A stretch of 64,000 bases of DNA from Membranipora membranacea (Eukaryota; Bryozoa; Gymnolaemata; Cheilostomatida; Membraniporidae), in contig OU612067.1 of the NCBI GenBank assembly GCA_914767715.1, forward strand, positions 31,656,162 to 31,720,161, in the 5' to 3' direction. Position numbers and translations under genes: made by a program. A model generated the notes under the pieces. It worked only from the letters and a program-made list of their open reading frames with translations, was not told where the DNA came from and ran no database searches. Shown in pieces: positions 63,901 to 64,000 of this stretch (position 1 is the first letter of the stretch; each line of letters opens with the position of its first letter).

Positions 63901-64000
63901 AATTTTTCTCACAATCGCTAATAATAAGTGAAATTTTACGAGTGTAAAACAAGGGTATATCTAGGGTAGAAGAACGTGCTGAATCCAAAATTGGGAGTGT
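60701..64000. repeat. Right arm of large inverted duplication
   Basis: Reverse complement of 24595-27922, still homologous at the window edge. It begins inside the receptor's last visible exon. It differs from the left arm by small indels, for example a ~38-bp gap near 61175 and 6 bp in the receptor exon. It contains family B TIR element copy 3 from 63102. Confidence 0.9.
63102..64000. mobile_element. 2-kb long-TIR element, family B copy 3 (partial, inverted)
   Basis: Starts AGGCCAGAAGCAGC and runs off the window. It holds the GATCCACTGGTCACG-type palindrome around 63780-63830. The flank AAAACCTGGT is shared with copy 1, so it was duplicated with the arm rather than inserted separately. Confidence 0.85.

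Overview
The window is AT-rich, intron-dense animal nuclear DNA. Introns run from about 200 bp to 3.2 kb, use clean GT..AG sites and often hold repeats. A full FYCO1 gene with a metazoan-type LC3-binding motif, an LPCAT2-like acyltransferase and a class C (Venus-flytrap) receptor fit an early-branching animal, and a sponge is my best guess. Nothing in the sequence names the species.

Layout. 1-4.5 kb: a tRNA-like foldback element, a small unidentified minus-strand gene (1458-2524) with a SINE beside its start, and a tandem array carrying an inserted hairpin. 4.5-10.6 kb: a complete LPCAT2-like lysophospholipid acyltransferase gene (+) with two copies of the exon that carries catalytic motif I. 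They have equal length, identical phases and both splice sites intact, and look mutually exclusive. 11.5 kb: a 16-bp minisatellite. 12.8-17.8 kb: a complete minus-strand ankyrin/coiled-coil gene with a dead LINE in one intron. 18-23 kb: small inverted-repeat elements and several unidentified minus-strand exons. 23.5-28 kb: a 2-kb terminal-inverted-repeat (TIR) element and the left arm of a large inverted duplication. 28.7-32 kb: a decayed, inverted copy of the 3' end of FYCO1. It is interrupted by a LINE, which is itself interrupted by a TIR element. 34.8-36.6 kb: a second copy of the 2-kb TIR element, directly upstream of FYCO1. 36.8-54.0 kb: FYCO1 (+), 23 coding exons and 1473 codons, with RUN domain, coiled coil, FYVE, LIR and GOLD. 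57.1-60.9 kb: extracellular exons and first membrane span of a class C receptor-like gene, with one in-frame TGA. 60.7-64 kb: the right arm of the inverted duplication, running off the window.

The two recognised intact genes act on membranes: LPCAT remodels phospholipids at the ER or on lipid droplets, and FYCO1 links PI3P/Rab7/LC3 vesicles to kinesin. I see no sign that they are co-regulated. The most interesting items are the duplicated catalytic exon of LPCAT, the inverted segmental duplication with its FYCO1 pseudogene, and a near-perfect palindrome with 339-bp arms inside FYCO1 intron 3. All exon models are hand-made from frame, phase and splice-site consensus; there are no transcript data.
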